64,000 nucleotides of DNA from Bacillota bacterium (GTDB lineage: Bacteria > Bacillota > Clostridia > Christensenellales > Aristaeellaceae). The notes under the pieces are model-generated. The model searched no databases. It was given only the letters and a program-made list of their open reading frames with translations, and was not told the origin of the DNA. The stretch is taken from the NCBI GenBank assembly GCA_023444095.1, contig JAEZRP010000022.1, positions 330,252 through 394,251 on the forward strand, read 5' to 3'. Position numbers and translations under genes: made by a program. This document shows, piece after piece, positions 40,276 through 49,820 of the stretch. Position 1 is the stretch's first letter; the number at the start of each line of letters is the position of its first letter.

Positions 40276-42990
40276 TTAACGCGTAAAAATCATGTCCAAA
40301 CCTCCCTTTTCTACGCCCCTGTAATATGACTGTCCTAAATCCGCAGCATTCTCAAGAATACCATCAACGATCGCCTTTCTTACAGCTTCATTGTCATCAT
40401 ACATCTCTTTGTATGCATCAACTCGGTTACTAAACTCTGAATGCTCTTGATTAATAATCATATCAAATAGATTGTTTGCAAACATCACTACAAATTTCTT
40501 CTTTACATTTTTTACTCCCTTATCGGCTAGAATTTTGATAATATCATCCGGAGACTGAACTTTCGATATATCATTGGTCGTTATCTTGTTTAACAATAGT
40601 TCAGTTGCGCTTGTCCATGTCGCATAATCCCAAGCGTCACTCTCGCTCGCGTGATTGTTCACAGCCTCTTGATAAGCCTTGTCATGTCCTTGGAGAAAGG
40701 ATAAAGCAGTCGCAGCTCCACTTCCCACAAGTTTAGTAGTTCCCCATCCGGCTGCTGTCTTCAATAAATCCGTTCCAAGCATGAGAGCATCACCGGCTGT
40801 GTGATCACCAAACATTGCACTATACAGGTGTATATCATCCAGTTGACTTTTTATAGAATCAATGCTTTCGTCAGCAAGCTTAGTTTTCATGGCAGCAGCA
40901 TTATATAAATCCAGCGGCGGTTGATAATCATCTTCACCAAAAAAATTCCCTATTTTTTGTTGACCACGCGCCACTGTAGCTTTCGCAGAGTTAACAAATT
41001 GACTAGCAAACGCTGTTAAGTATCGTATAGTACCTTCAGCAAATGTAAGATCATCTCCGTTCAGTTTTGCACTTTCCTCATCATACTTACGTTGGATGAG
41101 CGAAGGGATTAAATACTTCTCGACATAAAACTCGGCTTCTTTCTCCCCCTGATGGTATGCAATGTAGTTTGCCGTCTGCTTCTCATCATCCGACATATAT
41201 TTGTAGTACTCACTGTCCTTTAATTGAGTCCTAATTGACTGCGGATTGTCTATAAATATATACATTGTTTCTGGTATGTCATAAAAATCAGGTTTGCGCT
41301 TGATATCCGAATAACCATACTCTGCATTGAGAGATATAAGGTAGTTCTGCGCATTAACGCGGATGTTACTGACTATATTATTCAGCGTATTTATTTCCGA
41401 AGGTAAATCTGCCAAGTATCTGTAATTTTCCGGAAGCATCAGCTTTTCAAATTCATTCGGATTCTTGTTAAACTCTTCCTTTCCCTTGACAAGTCTTTGA
41501 AAAAGAACCCAGTCATCACTATCCAGATACCCATCCCATTTTTTATCTATCGCTTCAATTAAGCTTTCGTATTCTTCCATTTCTATTTCGATATCTTCCT
41601 TATTAATCCCGATCTTTTCAATGTCCGGCAATTCATCAAATTTGTCTATCCTGATCATCGCATTCACGCGCATGTCTTCTAATTCTGTTCGTGTTTTTTG
41701 ATCGGCTAAATATTCAAACCCAAGCGTATTGTTGATATCGTCGTCAAATTTATCATTGATTCTATCGATGTCGTCTTGCGTGAATTCTCCTTGAGGATTT
41801 TCCCATTCGGCAGCAGCCGCATTATACTCTGCCTGGTAGTCATCTCGTGTCCGCAAGGCTACCTCCGCTTCATCGTTTTGTTTGGCTATCCAATCTCTTG
41901 AGCCTTCCTGGAAGTCAGACGCAGCGTATGACTTAAGCCAATTAAGTTTCCCTCGCAGGGTTTTTAGAAGATGCAGATCTGTTGTGTGAGCAATTTGATC
42001 CGCTAATTGCATCATCTCTGCAGTGACTAAATGATAATCGTCTATTTCACGAATTTTTTGCATCCATACAAACTTCTCTGGATCTTCGTTATACTCCTTA
42101 TTTGTCTTAGCCAATTTTTCGGCTAATTGTCTTTTCTCTTCAGATGTCATATCAGGTGTAAACCCTTCCCATTTAGCCTGAAGTGCGTTCGTTTGCTCCA
42201 TCAACCTTTGATAAGCTTCATCCGGATCTATTTCATGAAGCCACGTAGAATCTTCATAGTATGATGCAAAATCATTTAAGACATTTTGATTTATACCGAT
42301 TATCATCATATCGGCTTCATATTCCTGCAATGTATCGGCCTCCTGATTTATCCGGTGGTAATCTTCGATAAATCGTTCGTTGGTCGTTCGGGTCTTGTCC
42401 GCGTATGGTACATCCATCGCCGTCTCAAGCGACGCCCCCGCCTGCACGCGCGACGGCCAGATGTCCGCGCCCGTATCAGCCCATGATGCCACAGTTTCAA
42501 GCGATGCCCCGGCCTGCGGCTCCAGCGACAGCGGCGGTTTGCGATCCTCCGGCTTTGGAGCAGCCGTAAAAAGCGACGCCCCATCCTGCGCCCGCGTCGG
42601 CCACATGCCCGCATTCGGATCGGGCGGCGACGCGACCGTTCGAAGCGACGCTCCCGCCTGCACGCGCGAAGGCCACACGCCCGCATTCGCATCCGGCGCC
42701 GCCGGAAAGAGCGACGCTCCATCCCGCGCCCGCGTCGGCCACATCTCCACGTTCGGCTTGGGTGGCGACGCAACCGTCTCAAGGGACGCCCCCGCCTGGG
42801 GCCGCGGATCGATCGCCCGCAAAATCTGCGCGTTCTTCTCCGCCGCGCGCTTTTTCTCCGCCGCTTCCCGCAACCTCTTTTTGCGCGCAAGGAACTCATC
42901 GTAGCTCAGGTGATTGACGGTCGCGCCGGTCGCGCCTCCGCCCGCGTCGGTATATCCCGCCACCTCGTTTTTCTTGAAACCAAACGCCAT
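40276..42990 (-). CDS. Large phage virion protein with GASL repeats (internal/ejection type)
   Basis: 904 residues. Residues 1-60 are basic and helical. About 60-195 contain roughly seven repeats of the type QAGASLETVASPPxPNxxMW then PTRARD. The remainder is acidic, helical and coiled-coil-like with few hydrophobic segments apart from AAGWGTTKLVGSGAATAL near 750. DNA for the first 195 codons is GC-rich and the rest visibly A+T-rich, so the gene is a mosaic. GGAGGAG precedes the ATG at 42990. Position after a coiled-coil virion gene suits a podoviral internal core or ejection protein. No lytic motif is recognised. Confidence 0.55.
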   Translation of the reverse strand: MAFGFKKNEVAGYTDAGGGATGATVNHLSYDEFLARKKRLREAAEKKRAAEKNAQILRAIDPRPQAGASLETVASPPKPNVEMWPTRARDGASLFPAAPDANAGVWPSRVQAGASLRTVASPPDPNAGMWPTRAQDGASLFTAAPKPEDRKPPLSLEPQAGASLETVASWADTGADIWPSRVQAGASLETAMDVPYADKTRTTNERFIEDYHRINQEADTLQEYEADMMIIGINQNVLNDFASYYEDSTWLHEIDPDEAYQRLMEQTNALQAKWEGFTPDMTSEEKRQLAEKLAKTNKEYNEDPEKFVWMQKIREIDDYHLVTAEMMQLADQIAHTTDLHLLKTLRGKLNWLKSYAASDFQEGSRDWIAKQNDEAEVALRTRDDYQAEYNAAAAEWENPQGEFTQDDIDRINDKFDDDINNTLGFEYLADQKTRTELEDMRVNAMIRIDKFDELPDIEKIGINKEDIEIEMEEYESLIEAIDKKWDGYLDSDDWVLFQRLVKGKEEFNKNPNEFEKLMLPENYRYLADLPSEINTLNNIVSNIRVNAQNYLISLNAEYGYSDIKRKPDFYDIPETMYIFIDNPQSIRTQLKDSEYYKYMSDDEKQTANYIAYHQGEKEAEFYVEKYLIPSLIQRKYDEESAKLNGDDLTFAEGTIRYLTAFASQFVNSAKATVARGQQKIGNFFGEDDYQPPLDLYNAAAMKTKLADESIDSIKSQLDDIHLYSAMFGDHTAGDALMLGTDLLKTAAGWGTTKLVGSGAATALSFLQGHDKAYQEAVNNHASESDAWDYATWTSATELLLNKITTNDISKVQSPDDIIKILADKGVKNVKKKFVVMFANNLFDMIINQEHSEFSNRVDAYKEMYDDNEAVRKAIVDGILENAADLGQSYYRGVEKGGLDMIFTR
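42410..42800 (-). repeat. Tandem coding repeat (GASL units)
   Basis: About 390 bases coding for alternating QAGASLxTVASPPxPNxxMW and DGASLFxAAP units linked by PTRA/PSRV. The DNA copies share GAAGCGACGC and GGCCACATGCCCGC-type blocks. This is within the N-terminal part of the large virion gene. Confidence 0.8.
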
Positions 42991-43157
42991 ACCGCTCCTC
43001 CTTCGCGTCCGCCGACGGCGCGCGCTCCCGCACGCCCGTCCCGGCGCATCGTCGATCCTCTTCCGGACGCTCACGGATGCCGGGCAAGAGAATCTACCCC
43101 TGCCCGCCTCCTCCGCCGCCCTTCCTGACGCGCAGCCCAATCGGGAAAGCCGTTCTC

Positions 43158-44222
43158 CTACTTCCGCAGCTTCTTCGCGTCCGCCGCGGAAATCCCGGCC
43201 GCGGCCAGGAGCGCGTTTGACGGCATCTCGCCGCGGTCGAGCATCTTGATCGCCGTCTGATAGGCGTACTGCCTGCCCGCCTGGGCGTCTGCGTTGTGCT
43301 GCGCGTTCTCCTGCTGGGCGAGGTTCTGCAGGTACGAAAGCCGGTTCGCATAGTCGCCGTAGTCGTACTGCTTCGCGGAATCGTACGCGCTCTGCCGGTA
43401 CGCCCGGTCCGCGGCCCACTGGCTGTACGCCTGCTGCCACGCGGCCTGCTCCTGCGCGCGCTCGCCCGACAGGAGCGAGTAGCCGTCCGCGAGCTTCTGA
43501 CCCTCGGACTGGTACCTGGAGAGCGCCTGCGCCTGAAGCTCCGGCACGGCGCCGTTGAGCTGCGTCAGGTAATTCTGGTACGCCTGCTGGCCCGCCGTCT
43601 GCGCCCAGGAATTGCCGTAGCCGCCCGTGAGCGCCGCCGCCTGGCCCATGGCGTCCGTCATGGCCGCCCGGCCCTGCCGCTGATAGAGGTCCTTATAGAT
43701 CTGGTATGTCGGGTCGTTTGCCGCGTCGTAGCTGAAATCCTCCCGGTTCAGGATCTGGTCCATGATCGCGTCGATCTGGCCCGACCACCTGGAGGAGAAG
43801 TCCCCCGGCTCGTTCTCGATGATGTCGTTGAGCTCCCGGAGCGCGGCGTCCACAGACGCGGAGGGCGTGTAGCCGTTGTTCACGAGGTCCGAAAGCGCCT
43901 TTTTCGTGGCATCCGAAATGCCGGGCAGATTGATCGCGCCCAGGTCGAGCGCCGCCGCGCGCGGCGCGGCGTCCGTGGCCGGGGAAGGCGCCGCCGTGGA
44001 AGCCGTCCACGCGCCGCCCGTCGCCGTTCCGAGAAGGGAGGTCAGCGTCTCGTCGCCCACGATCCCGTCGACCGCGAGCCCCCGTTCCTGCTGATACCTC
44101 GTCACGGCGTCCGCCGTGCCCTGATCGTACGTGCCCGTCGTCCGGACGCCGAGAAGCGTCTGAAGATCGGCGACGTCGTCGCCCGCGGAACCGATGGTGT
44201 AGATTTGATCCCTGGTCGCCAT
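43158..44222 (-). CDS. Phage virion protein with peptidoglycan-binding domain
   Basis: 354 residues. Residues 1-65 form a PG_binding_1 domain (IYTIGSAGDDVADLQTLLGV, GTYDQGTADAVTRYQQERGL, DGIVGDETLTSLL). A Pro/Ala-rich linker follows, then a long helical section very rich in Gln, Ala and Tyr (SWAQTAGQQAYQNYLTQLNG...QEQAAWQQAYSQWAADRAYR), typical of podoviral internal proteins. GGAGGTGA precedes the ATG at 44222. It is probably ejected with the DNA and helps cross the cell wall. This is inference from domains and position. Confidence 0.6.
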   Translation of the reverse strand: MATRDQIYTIGSAGDDVADLQTLLGVRTTGTYDQGTADAVTRYQQERGLAVDGIVGDETLTSLLGTATGGAWTASTAAPSPATDAAPRAAALDLGAINLPGISDATKKALSDLVNNGYTPSASVDAALRELNDIIENEPGDFSSRWSGQIDAIMDQILNREDFSYDAANDPTYQIYKDLYQRQGRAAMTDAMGQAAALTGGYGNSWAQTAGQQAYQNYLTQLNGAVPELQAQALSRYQSEGQKLADGYSLLSGERAQEQAAWQQAYSQWAADRAYRQSAYDSAKQYDYGDYANRLSYLQNLAQQENAQHNADAQAGRQYAYQTAIKMLDRGEMPSNALLAAAGISAADAKKLRK

Positions 44223-44240
44223 GTTGCTCACCTCCATGAT

Positions 44241-46463
44241 TTATGCCGTGATCCACGTCCCCGCAATTTTCACCGTCATGCCGGGCAGAGCCACATTGGC
44301 CCGGAAGTAGACCTCTCCGTCGCTGTCGACATCCCCCTTCAGGATCGCGCCGTCGCTTGCCACGTAAAAGGTCAGCGGCACGGAATCGGATGGCGGCCGG
44401 TACGCCGCGGGCACAATCTGGCCCAGCGAATTTCCCCCGGCGGCGAAACTCCCCGCGACCGACATCCGGAAGGTCACCACCCTGCCGACCCTGTACAGGC
44501 TGAAGTGGCTGATCGTTCCCATCGCGGGGGATACGGCGGGACTTGTGATTTCGGAAATGCCAAGGCCGATCAGGTTCCGGATGCCCTCCTCCGTGGTCGC
44601 CCCTGTTCCGCCGTTTCCAAGCGGTATCACCATCGCGTCATCAAAAAGCTTGTGGATGCCGTTATTGACCGATCGATAGAATTCGGCGTTCGCGCTCATG
44701 AAAAGGGCTGCGCCAGCCCTGCCGCCCCAGTGAAATCCGATTGCCGGCGCATACTGCACCCACTCGGTCGCGGTCCCAACCAGCCCCGCTTCGCGAATCT
44801 GGATGGGCGATTTATAGTACATTTCCCCAAGATCAACGGGTGCGTTATTGTGCATCAGCAGTTGCGCACCGGCCAATGTATCCCCGGTCTTATTGACCGC
44901 GCCGATGTTCCCCGGCGTCACCCCCATGTTCGCCCGCGAGAGCGCAGCGGCGGCGGCGTCCGGAAACAGCAGCTCCGGCGCTTTGATCGGCCACGCCGAA
45001 TCGAGCAGCCCGTCCGCCTCCGCGTACTTCCCGAACGCAGCGCCGCCTCCGCCCTCCCTGGCGTTGAACGTGACCTTCACGGTCGGCACGCGCACGACCT
45101 CCTCGTAAGGGTTCCCGACCGTGTCCAGGACGCCCAGCTGGACGTCGTAGCTCTGCGTGACGTGGATGCTCCCGCCGCCGATGACCTTCGCCTCTTTGTC
45201 CGCGAGCGGCGTCCACGCGCCGTACGCGCTGTCCGGCGCGGACGCCGACTTGTACCTGACGCGCAGATGGACGAGCGGGTTCTCGCCGCCCAGCTCGGAG
45301 TAGACCGCGTCGGCCTTGACCGAAACGGACGTCCCGTTCTCGTCCCGCGCGCCGCCTGAGAGGCAGCGGAATACCTCGATCCCCTCCAGCGTCGGGCGGC
45401 TGTATGGGAACACGTAAACGGTCTTCACGTACTCGGCGGTGTTCCCGCGCGCGTCCCTCACGCCGACGGTAAACGTGACGTTCTCCTTGTTCCAGAGCAC
45501 GATCTCGCTCCCCGCCGCGTCCGTCGCGATGACCACGTTCCCGGACGAGCGGCCCACAGACGATTTCACGCCCGCGTAGGTGATCGAAAACTCGTCGATG
45601 TCCACCTCGGAATCATACGCTTCCTTCGCCTGCGCGAACGTCGCAAGGATGCCGGAGTAGCCCTGCACGAAGCGCGAGAAGCCGGAGATGCCCGCGGGCT
45701 GGCGCGGGGCCGTCTGGACGTTCCCGCCGCCGTCCACGCGCAGAACGGGCTTGACGGACGCGGGCACCGAGATCGTGAATGTCTTTTGCGCGCTCGCGCC
45801 CATCTGCGTCGCGCCGTGGAAGGTGGTGACGGTCACATGCGCGGTCCCCGAATTGCTCGTCGGCATCGCCATGCGCCACGAAACCGGGATCTGGTACACC
45901 TTGAGCGTCCCGACCCCCTCAAAGCGCGCCCGGTACGCCGCCGCGTCGTAGGAACCCCCGACGAAGAAGTCGACCCGGTGCGTGTACGCCTCGGAGGCGC
46001 GCGCGATCTCCACGGTCACGGCGTTCGTGCCGTTCACCTCGACGGCGGGGGTCACCTGAAAGGTCGACGCCTGCGGGATCGCGTAGAGCGCCACCGTCGC
46101 CCCGACGGTGATCGAGGAGACGGAGGTGCCGTACATGTTTCCCCAGCCGCTCAGGGCGATCGACTTCGTGCCGTCCGCGTTGTGCGCGATCCCGGAGACC
46201 GTCCTTACAAAGACCGTCACCCAATCGTCGTCCGGGCCGACGGAGGTGTGCTGAACGAGCGCGCTGTGCGTGACCCCCGCGATCTTGATATAGTAATCGC
46301 AGTCGTTGGAGTGCGTCTCGTACCCGGTCGTGGTGCGAAGCTGCATGGTGACGGTGAGCGTGCCCGCGTTCGCCGCCGCGTCCGCCGTCTCCTCCCAGAG
46401 AAGGCGCGATTGGATCTTCGAATTCGATGTCGTTCCGTAGATGATTCCGGTGATGTCGGCCAT
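44241..46463 (-). CDS. DUF859-type phage tail protein
   Basis: 740 residues. The N-terminus (MADITGIIYGTTSNSKIQSR, WEETADAAANAGTLTVTMQL) and beta-sandwich repeats with SRPTLEGIEVFRC match the DUF859 group of Firmicutes phage structural proteins. The C-terminal 260 residues have ANMGVTPGNIGAVNKTGDTL and GNGGTGATTEEGIRNLIGLG, found in tail fibres. GGAGG lies eight bases before the ATG. It probably forms side fibres or appendages. Confidence 0.7.
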   Translation of the reverse strand: MADITGIIYGTTSNSKIQSRLLWEETADAAANAGTLTVTMQLRTTTGYETHSNDCDYYIKIAGVTHSALVQHTSVGPDDDWVTVFVRTVSGIAHNADGTKSIALSGWGNMYGTSVSSITVGATVALYAIPQASTFQVTPAVEVNGTNAVTVEIARASEAYTHRVDFFVGGSYDAAAYRARFEGVGTLKVYQIPVSWRMAMPTSNSGTAHVTVTTFHGATQMGASAQKTFTISVPASVKPVLRVDGGGNVQTAPRQPAGISGFSRFVQGYSGILATFAQAKEAYDSEVDIDEFSITYAGVKSSVGRSSGNVVIATDAAGSEIVLWNKENVTFTVGVRDARGNTAEYVKTVYVFPYSRPTLEGIEVFRCLSGGARDENGTSVSVKADAVYSELGGENPLVHLRVRYKSASAPDSAYGAWTPLADKEAKVIGGGSIHVTQSYDVQLGVLDTVGNPYEEVVRVPTVKVTFNAREGGGGAAFGKYAEADGLLDSAWPIKAPELLFPDAAAAALSRANMGVTPGNIGAVNKTGDTLAGAQLLMHNNAPVDLGEMYYKSPIQIREAGLVGTATEWVQYAPAIGFHWGGRAGAALFMSANAEFYRSVNNGIHKLFDDAMVIPLGNGGTGATTEEGIRNLIGLGISEITSPAVSPAMGTISHFSLYRVGRVVTFRMSVAGSFAAGGNSLGQIVPAAYRPPSDSVPLTFYVASDGAILKGDVDSDGEVYFRANVALPGMTVKIAGTWITA

Positions 46464-46467
46464 GCGG

Positions 46468-47235
46468 TCAGCCTCCGATCCATTTGAGCGTCAATCCGTG
46501 CGCGTTCTCGATCTGCCATTTCAAATCGAGCGTCATCTTCCCCCGAACGGCGACGTCCGTCACGTTCAGCCTCTCGTTCGAGAACCACGCGACGCGCTGG
46601 CCGTTCTTGTAAAATGTGAGCGCGTCCGCCGTGAACGCGCCGTACACCTCCTGCGAGCGGGTGTACTTCCTGCCGTCGATCTCGACCTGCTGGAGGTTGT
46701 TGCCCACCAGTATCCCGGTCACGGGCGTGCCGTCGTCCAGATAATCGATGATCCCCACGCGGATGTACTGCTCGGTCCTTACCCGGTAGGAGTCGAACCC
46801 GGCCATCTCCGCGTTCAGCGCGTCGAGCGCCGAATCGAAATGGAAATTGTAGAGCACGCCCTCGGCGGTCGTCTCGATGACCGTCTCGAGGTTCTGCAGG
46901 AAGCTTCCGTATTCCGATTTCGTGACGTACTCGCCCCGGAACGCCTCGACGACGGCGTCCATGTACGAGCGGATCGTCTCGCCGCTCTTGAGGATGAGCG
47001 AGCGGAGCTGGTTGTACCCCTCCGCCGTTTCGGCGGGCACGGCCTCGCTCGCGCTCCCCGCGCCGCGCGCGCCTTCCCGCCCGCTCCCCTGCGCGGCGTC
47101 CGCGGCCCCGGCGTCGAGCTGGCGCGCCATGTGGTTCAGCTGTTCGGCGAGCCGGTACAGGTATCCGTAGAGGATAGGCGCGTCCTCCCGGGCGTTCCCG
47201 CTCAGCCGCGCGGGCAGATCAAAAAGCTGCGACAT
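46468..47235 (-). CDS. Phage tail-associated structural protein
   Basis: 255 residues. A helical N-terminus (LYGYLYRLAEQLNHMARQLD) and Gly/Ala-rich linker lead to EYGSFLQNLETVIETTAEGV, and a beta C-terminus of the type VAWFSNERLNVTDVAVRGKM...LTLKWIGG seen at the end of tail-tip proteins in Firmicutes phages. The frame opens further upstream, but GGGAGGGG precedes the ATG at 47235. It overlaps the upstream gene by 17 bases. Confidence 0.55.
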   Translation of the reverse strand: MSQLFDLPARLSGNAREDAPILYGYLYRLAEQLNHMARQLDAGAADAAQGSGREGARGAGSASEAVPAETAEGYNQLRSLILKSGETIRSYMDAVVEAFRGEYVTKSEYGSFLQNLETVIETTAEGVLYNFHFDSALDALNAEMAGFDSYRVRTEQYIRVGIIDYLDDGTPVTGILVGNNLQQVEIDGRKYTRSQEVYGAFTADALTFYKNGQRVAWFSNERLNVTDVAVRGKMTLDLKWQIENAHGLTLKWIGG

Positions 47236-49021
47236 AGCCGTCCCCTCCCTGCTCCAGAATCCGCGCGATGGAGAAGATCTTCGCGTCCCCGACGCCCGAG
47301 AGCCGCAGCCGGAGATGGTCGCACCTGCGCGGCACGACCGGGATGGTGAACGTGCGCGCCGCGCCCGCGCCCGCGTAGGCGCCCGCAAACGTCCATTCGC
47401 CGTCCGAATCGTACTCGATCTCGAGCCGCAGCGTCGCGGCGGCGGCGAGCTTCGCGCGGATGTTGAAGCGCGAAACGTACTTCGCGTCCGGCAATTCGTA
47501 GCCCAGGATGCCGCTCGTCGCCGACCACGGGATCTCGCCTTCCGGCGTCCCGCCCCGTCCGGACACGCTGACGAGCGCGCCCGTCCCGGCATCGATATAG
47601 AGGAAGTCCCCGCGCACGTTCGCGAAGGCGAGCGCGTGCGTTGCGTCCTCCCGGTGCCAGACGGCGCGCGCCGCGTCGTATACGAACAGGTGCCACGCCC
47701 CGGCTTCGTCCCGCATGCTGATGTAATACTTCGCGCCGTAAGCGCCCCCGACCGCGCTTCCGTAGGCCGCCTGACCCAGCTGCTGGGACACGGACGCGGG
47801 CAGCGATCCGTCGTAGGCGCACACGTCCTCGCGCGACTTATAGAAAAGCGTCTCCATGGCGATGGCGAGCGAGCCCTCGGAGCCCTCCTGCACGCCCCGG
47901 CACGCCGTGGTCTGGATCTGGTAGTTGGCGGGGTAGGAGCCGTGCACCTTGTGAAGGCAGTTCTCCTTGAAAAACAGGGGATACCCCAGGTGCGTGATCG
48001 CCCCGGTGAACCTGCCGTCCGTTCCGACCGTCGCCGCGTAGCTGTCGGTGGAAACCCCCATGAAGCAGTTCCAGTTGCGGAAGTCGCCCAGCTTGCAGGC
48101 GTAGATTTCGTTGACCATCTTCCCGTCCTTCATGCCGTAGCGGCAGCCCCACAGCCGGTTCTCGCACTCGGTCACGAAGTCGAGCGCCGGGGACTGGCGC
48201 TTCACGGTCACGCTCCCCGCCCGCTGGATGTACGCCTGATCGACGAGCCCGACCACGACGATGTAGTCGTCCCCCTTCTGATAGACGACGTTCGGGGCAT
48301 TGAGCGCCGCGATCTGCTCCGCGAGCTTCGGGTTCTCGCCCGGCCCCGCGCAGCCCGAGAGCGCCACGCCGTCGTATGCCGCGAACGACGCGCCGATCCC
48401 CGGACAGCCGATCTTCACGTACACGGTGGGGATGGCCGTCCAGAGCGCGGTCGTGGACGAATACTGCTTGAGCGCGTGCTTCTCTCCTGACGTGTCGATC
48501 CAGTAGTCCCCGTTCTCCGGCTCGCCCGGCTGCGACGGGGACACGATGGCGTTTGTAAGGTCGTAGTCCTCGCCGTCGACGCGGCACATCCGGTAGGTCA
48601 CGGCAGCGTCTTCAATGGACGAAAACGCCGCGTCGAGCGGGCCGGAATCCGTCAGATCCTTGGTGTTCACGTACACCTTGTCCGGGAAGATCACGGCGTA
48701 CGCGCCCATGGAAACGAGCTTTTTGGGGCACATGTCCGCGTCGGTCGAGAGCGCGATCCCCGGAACCGGCACGCCGTTATAGAAAAGCTGCGCGCCGTCC
48801 ACGTAGAGAAGCGCGTCCTTCGCGAGCATGCCCTGCGGGTTCTGGAGCGTCCCCACGACGCCGCGCCGTTCGCGCTGGGCGAAAAGCGGGTAGCTCGACG
48901 AGGAGAGGTTCTCCTCGTCGTACCACTCCCCGCTCGCGATCTTCAGATTGTGGTTGTAGCCGCCGAACGTCTCGGTGAAGAGGCGCAGCTGCGTCTGCGG
49001 TTCGAGCTTCGGATAAAACAT
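47219..49021 (-). CDS. Phage tail nozzle-like structural protein
   Basis: 600 residues, mostly short beta strands without cysteine clusters, beginning MFYPKLEPQTQLRLFTETFG, with AQRERRGVVGTLQNPQGMLA and many repeated Y-D-G turns (VCAYDGSLPASVSQQL, FVYDAARAVWHRED). Size, beta-propeller-like character and place directly after a ~126-residue adaptor match nozzle/tubular proteins of short-tailed phages. I cannot prove it from motifs. GGGGAGG lies seven bases before the ATG at 49021. Confidence 0.5.
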   Translation of the reverse strand: MFYPKLEPQTQLRLFTETFGGYNHNLKIASGEWYDEENLSSSSYPLFAQRERRGVVGTLQNPQGMLAKDALLYVDGAQLFYNGVPVPGIALSTDADMCPKKLVSMGAYAVIFPDKVYVNTKDLTDSGPLDAAFSSIEDAAVTYRMCRVDGEDYDLTNAIVSPSQPGEPENGDYWIDTSGEKHALKQYSSTTALWTAIPTVYVKIGCPGIGASFAAYDGVALSGCAGPGENPKLAEQIAALNAPNVVYQKGDDYIVVVGLVDQAYIQRAGSVTVKRQSPALDFVTECENRLWGCRYGMKDGKMVNEIYACKLGDFRNWNCFMGVSTDSYAATVGTDGRFTGAITHLGYPLFFKENCLHKVHGSYPANYQIQTTACRGVQEGSEGSLAIAMETLFYKSREDVCAYDGSLPASVSQQLGQAAYGSAVGGAYGAKYYISMRDEAGAWHLFVYDAARAVWHREDATHALAFANVRGDFLYIDAGTGALVSVSGRGGTPEGEIPWSATSGILGYELPDAKYVSRFNIRAKLAAAATLRLEIEYDSDGEWTFAGAYAGAGAARTFTIPVVPRRCDHLRLRLSGVGDAKIFSIARILEQGGDGYVAAF

Positions 49022-49035
49022 GGCCGCGCCTCCCC

Positions 49036-49416
49036 TCAAAGGCTGAAATGGTCCGCCGCGTGAAGCGGCGCGTGCGTCCGGTTGTAAAAGGCCGCGTAGT
49101 CGCCCATCCGGGCCAGATACAGCGCCCGGTCGTTGTTGTACTTCCCGAGCTCCATGTTGACAAGGTCGATCTGCATGTAGAGGTAAAAAAGGTACATCTC
49201 GTCGTAGGGCGGCCCGGCGAGGAGCGACGTCTCCTGATCCGTGTTAGCGCCGTACCCCGCGAATTCCGCGGGTACGTCCGCATCCGCCCCATGCGTCCGA
49301 ACGACCGATTCCAACAGGAATGCGTCGCAGTCGGACAGCCAGCCGAGCTTGTCCGCGGCGGATACCTGGTTGGGTCTAAGCCTGTCAACCTTCGACAACG
49401 CCTCGGCAATCGTCAT
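49036..49416 (-). CDS. Phage head-tail adaptor-like protein
   Basis: 126 residues, all helical in character (MTIAEALSKVDRLRPNQVSA, KLGWLSDCDAFLLESVV, YDEMYLFYLYMQIDLVNMEL). Length and helix pattern fit the gp11-like adaptor rings between portal and nozzle in podoviruses. It lies between head and nozzle-like genes. Confidence 0.55.
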   Translation of the reverse strand: MTIAEALSKVDRLRPNQVSAADKLGWLSDCDAFLLESVVRTHGADADVPAEFAGYGANTDQETSLLAGPPYDEMYLFYLYMQIDLVNMELGKYNNDRALYLARMGDYAAFYNRTHAPLHAADHFSL

Positions 49417-49458
49417 ATGCGTGCCCCTCCTATGTCGCCCTGCGCGGCGCGCGAAATT

Positions 49459-49773
49459 CTACCACTTCTCGTTCGTGCGGTCGACGTTCTCGTTGTCCCG
49501 GTCGAACCGGAGCGTCTGCATGTGCGCGTCCTCCGCGCGCATGAGGACGTCGTACACCGGGCGGGTGACTGCCACGCGCTTCCCCTTGGGAATGAGGGTC
49601 ACGGAACCGTTCACGATCACCTGAAGCGTGTCCTCGTCCTTGATGCCCGTCGGGGGCAAAAAGATCATGACGCGTTCGTTGTCGATGCGCGCGCCGATCT
49701 CGGCGGCGGACTCCCGGCCCTCCCGTCCTTCCAAAGCCACCGCCGCCTCCGCGACGCCATTTTCCTTCGCCAT
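49459..49773 (-). CDS. Small phage head-associated protein
   Basis: 104 residues directly after the capsid gene. The sequence DNERVMIFLPPTGIKDEDTL followed by QVIVNGSVTLIPKGKRVAV and PVYDVLMRAE is of a type that recurs beside N4-gp56 capsids (VNG...IPKG...V). AAAGGAG precedes the ATG at 49773. Its role, for example decoration or assembly, is unknown. Confidence 0.6.
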   Translation of the reverse strand: MAKENGVAEAAVALEGREGRESAAEIGARIDNERVMIFLPPTGIKDEDTLQVIVNGSVTLIPKGKRVAVTRPVYDVLMRAEDAHMQTLRFDRDNENVDRTNEKW

Positions 49774-49820
49774 CGAAATGCTCCTTTCATGGAGAGGGGG
49801 CAGAGCGCCCCCTCCTGTCG

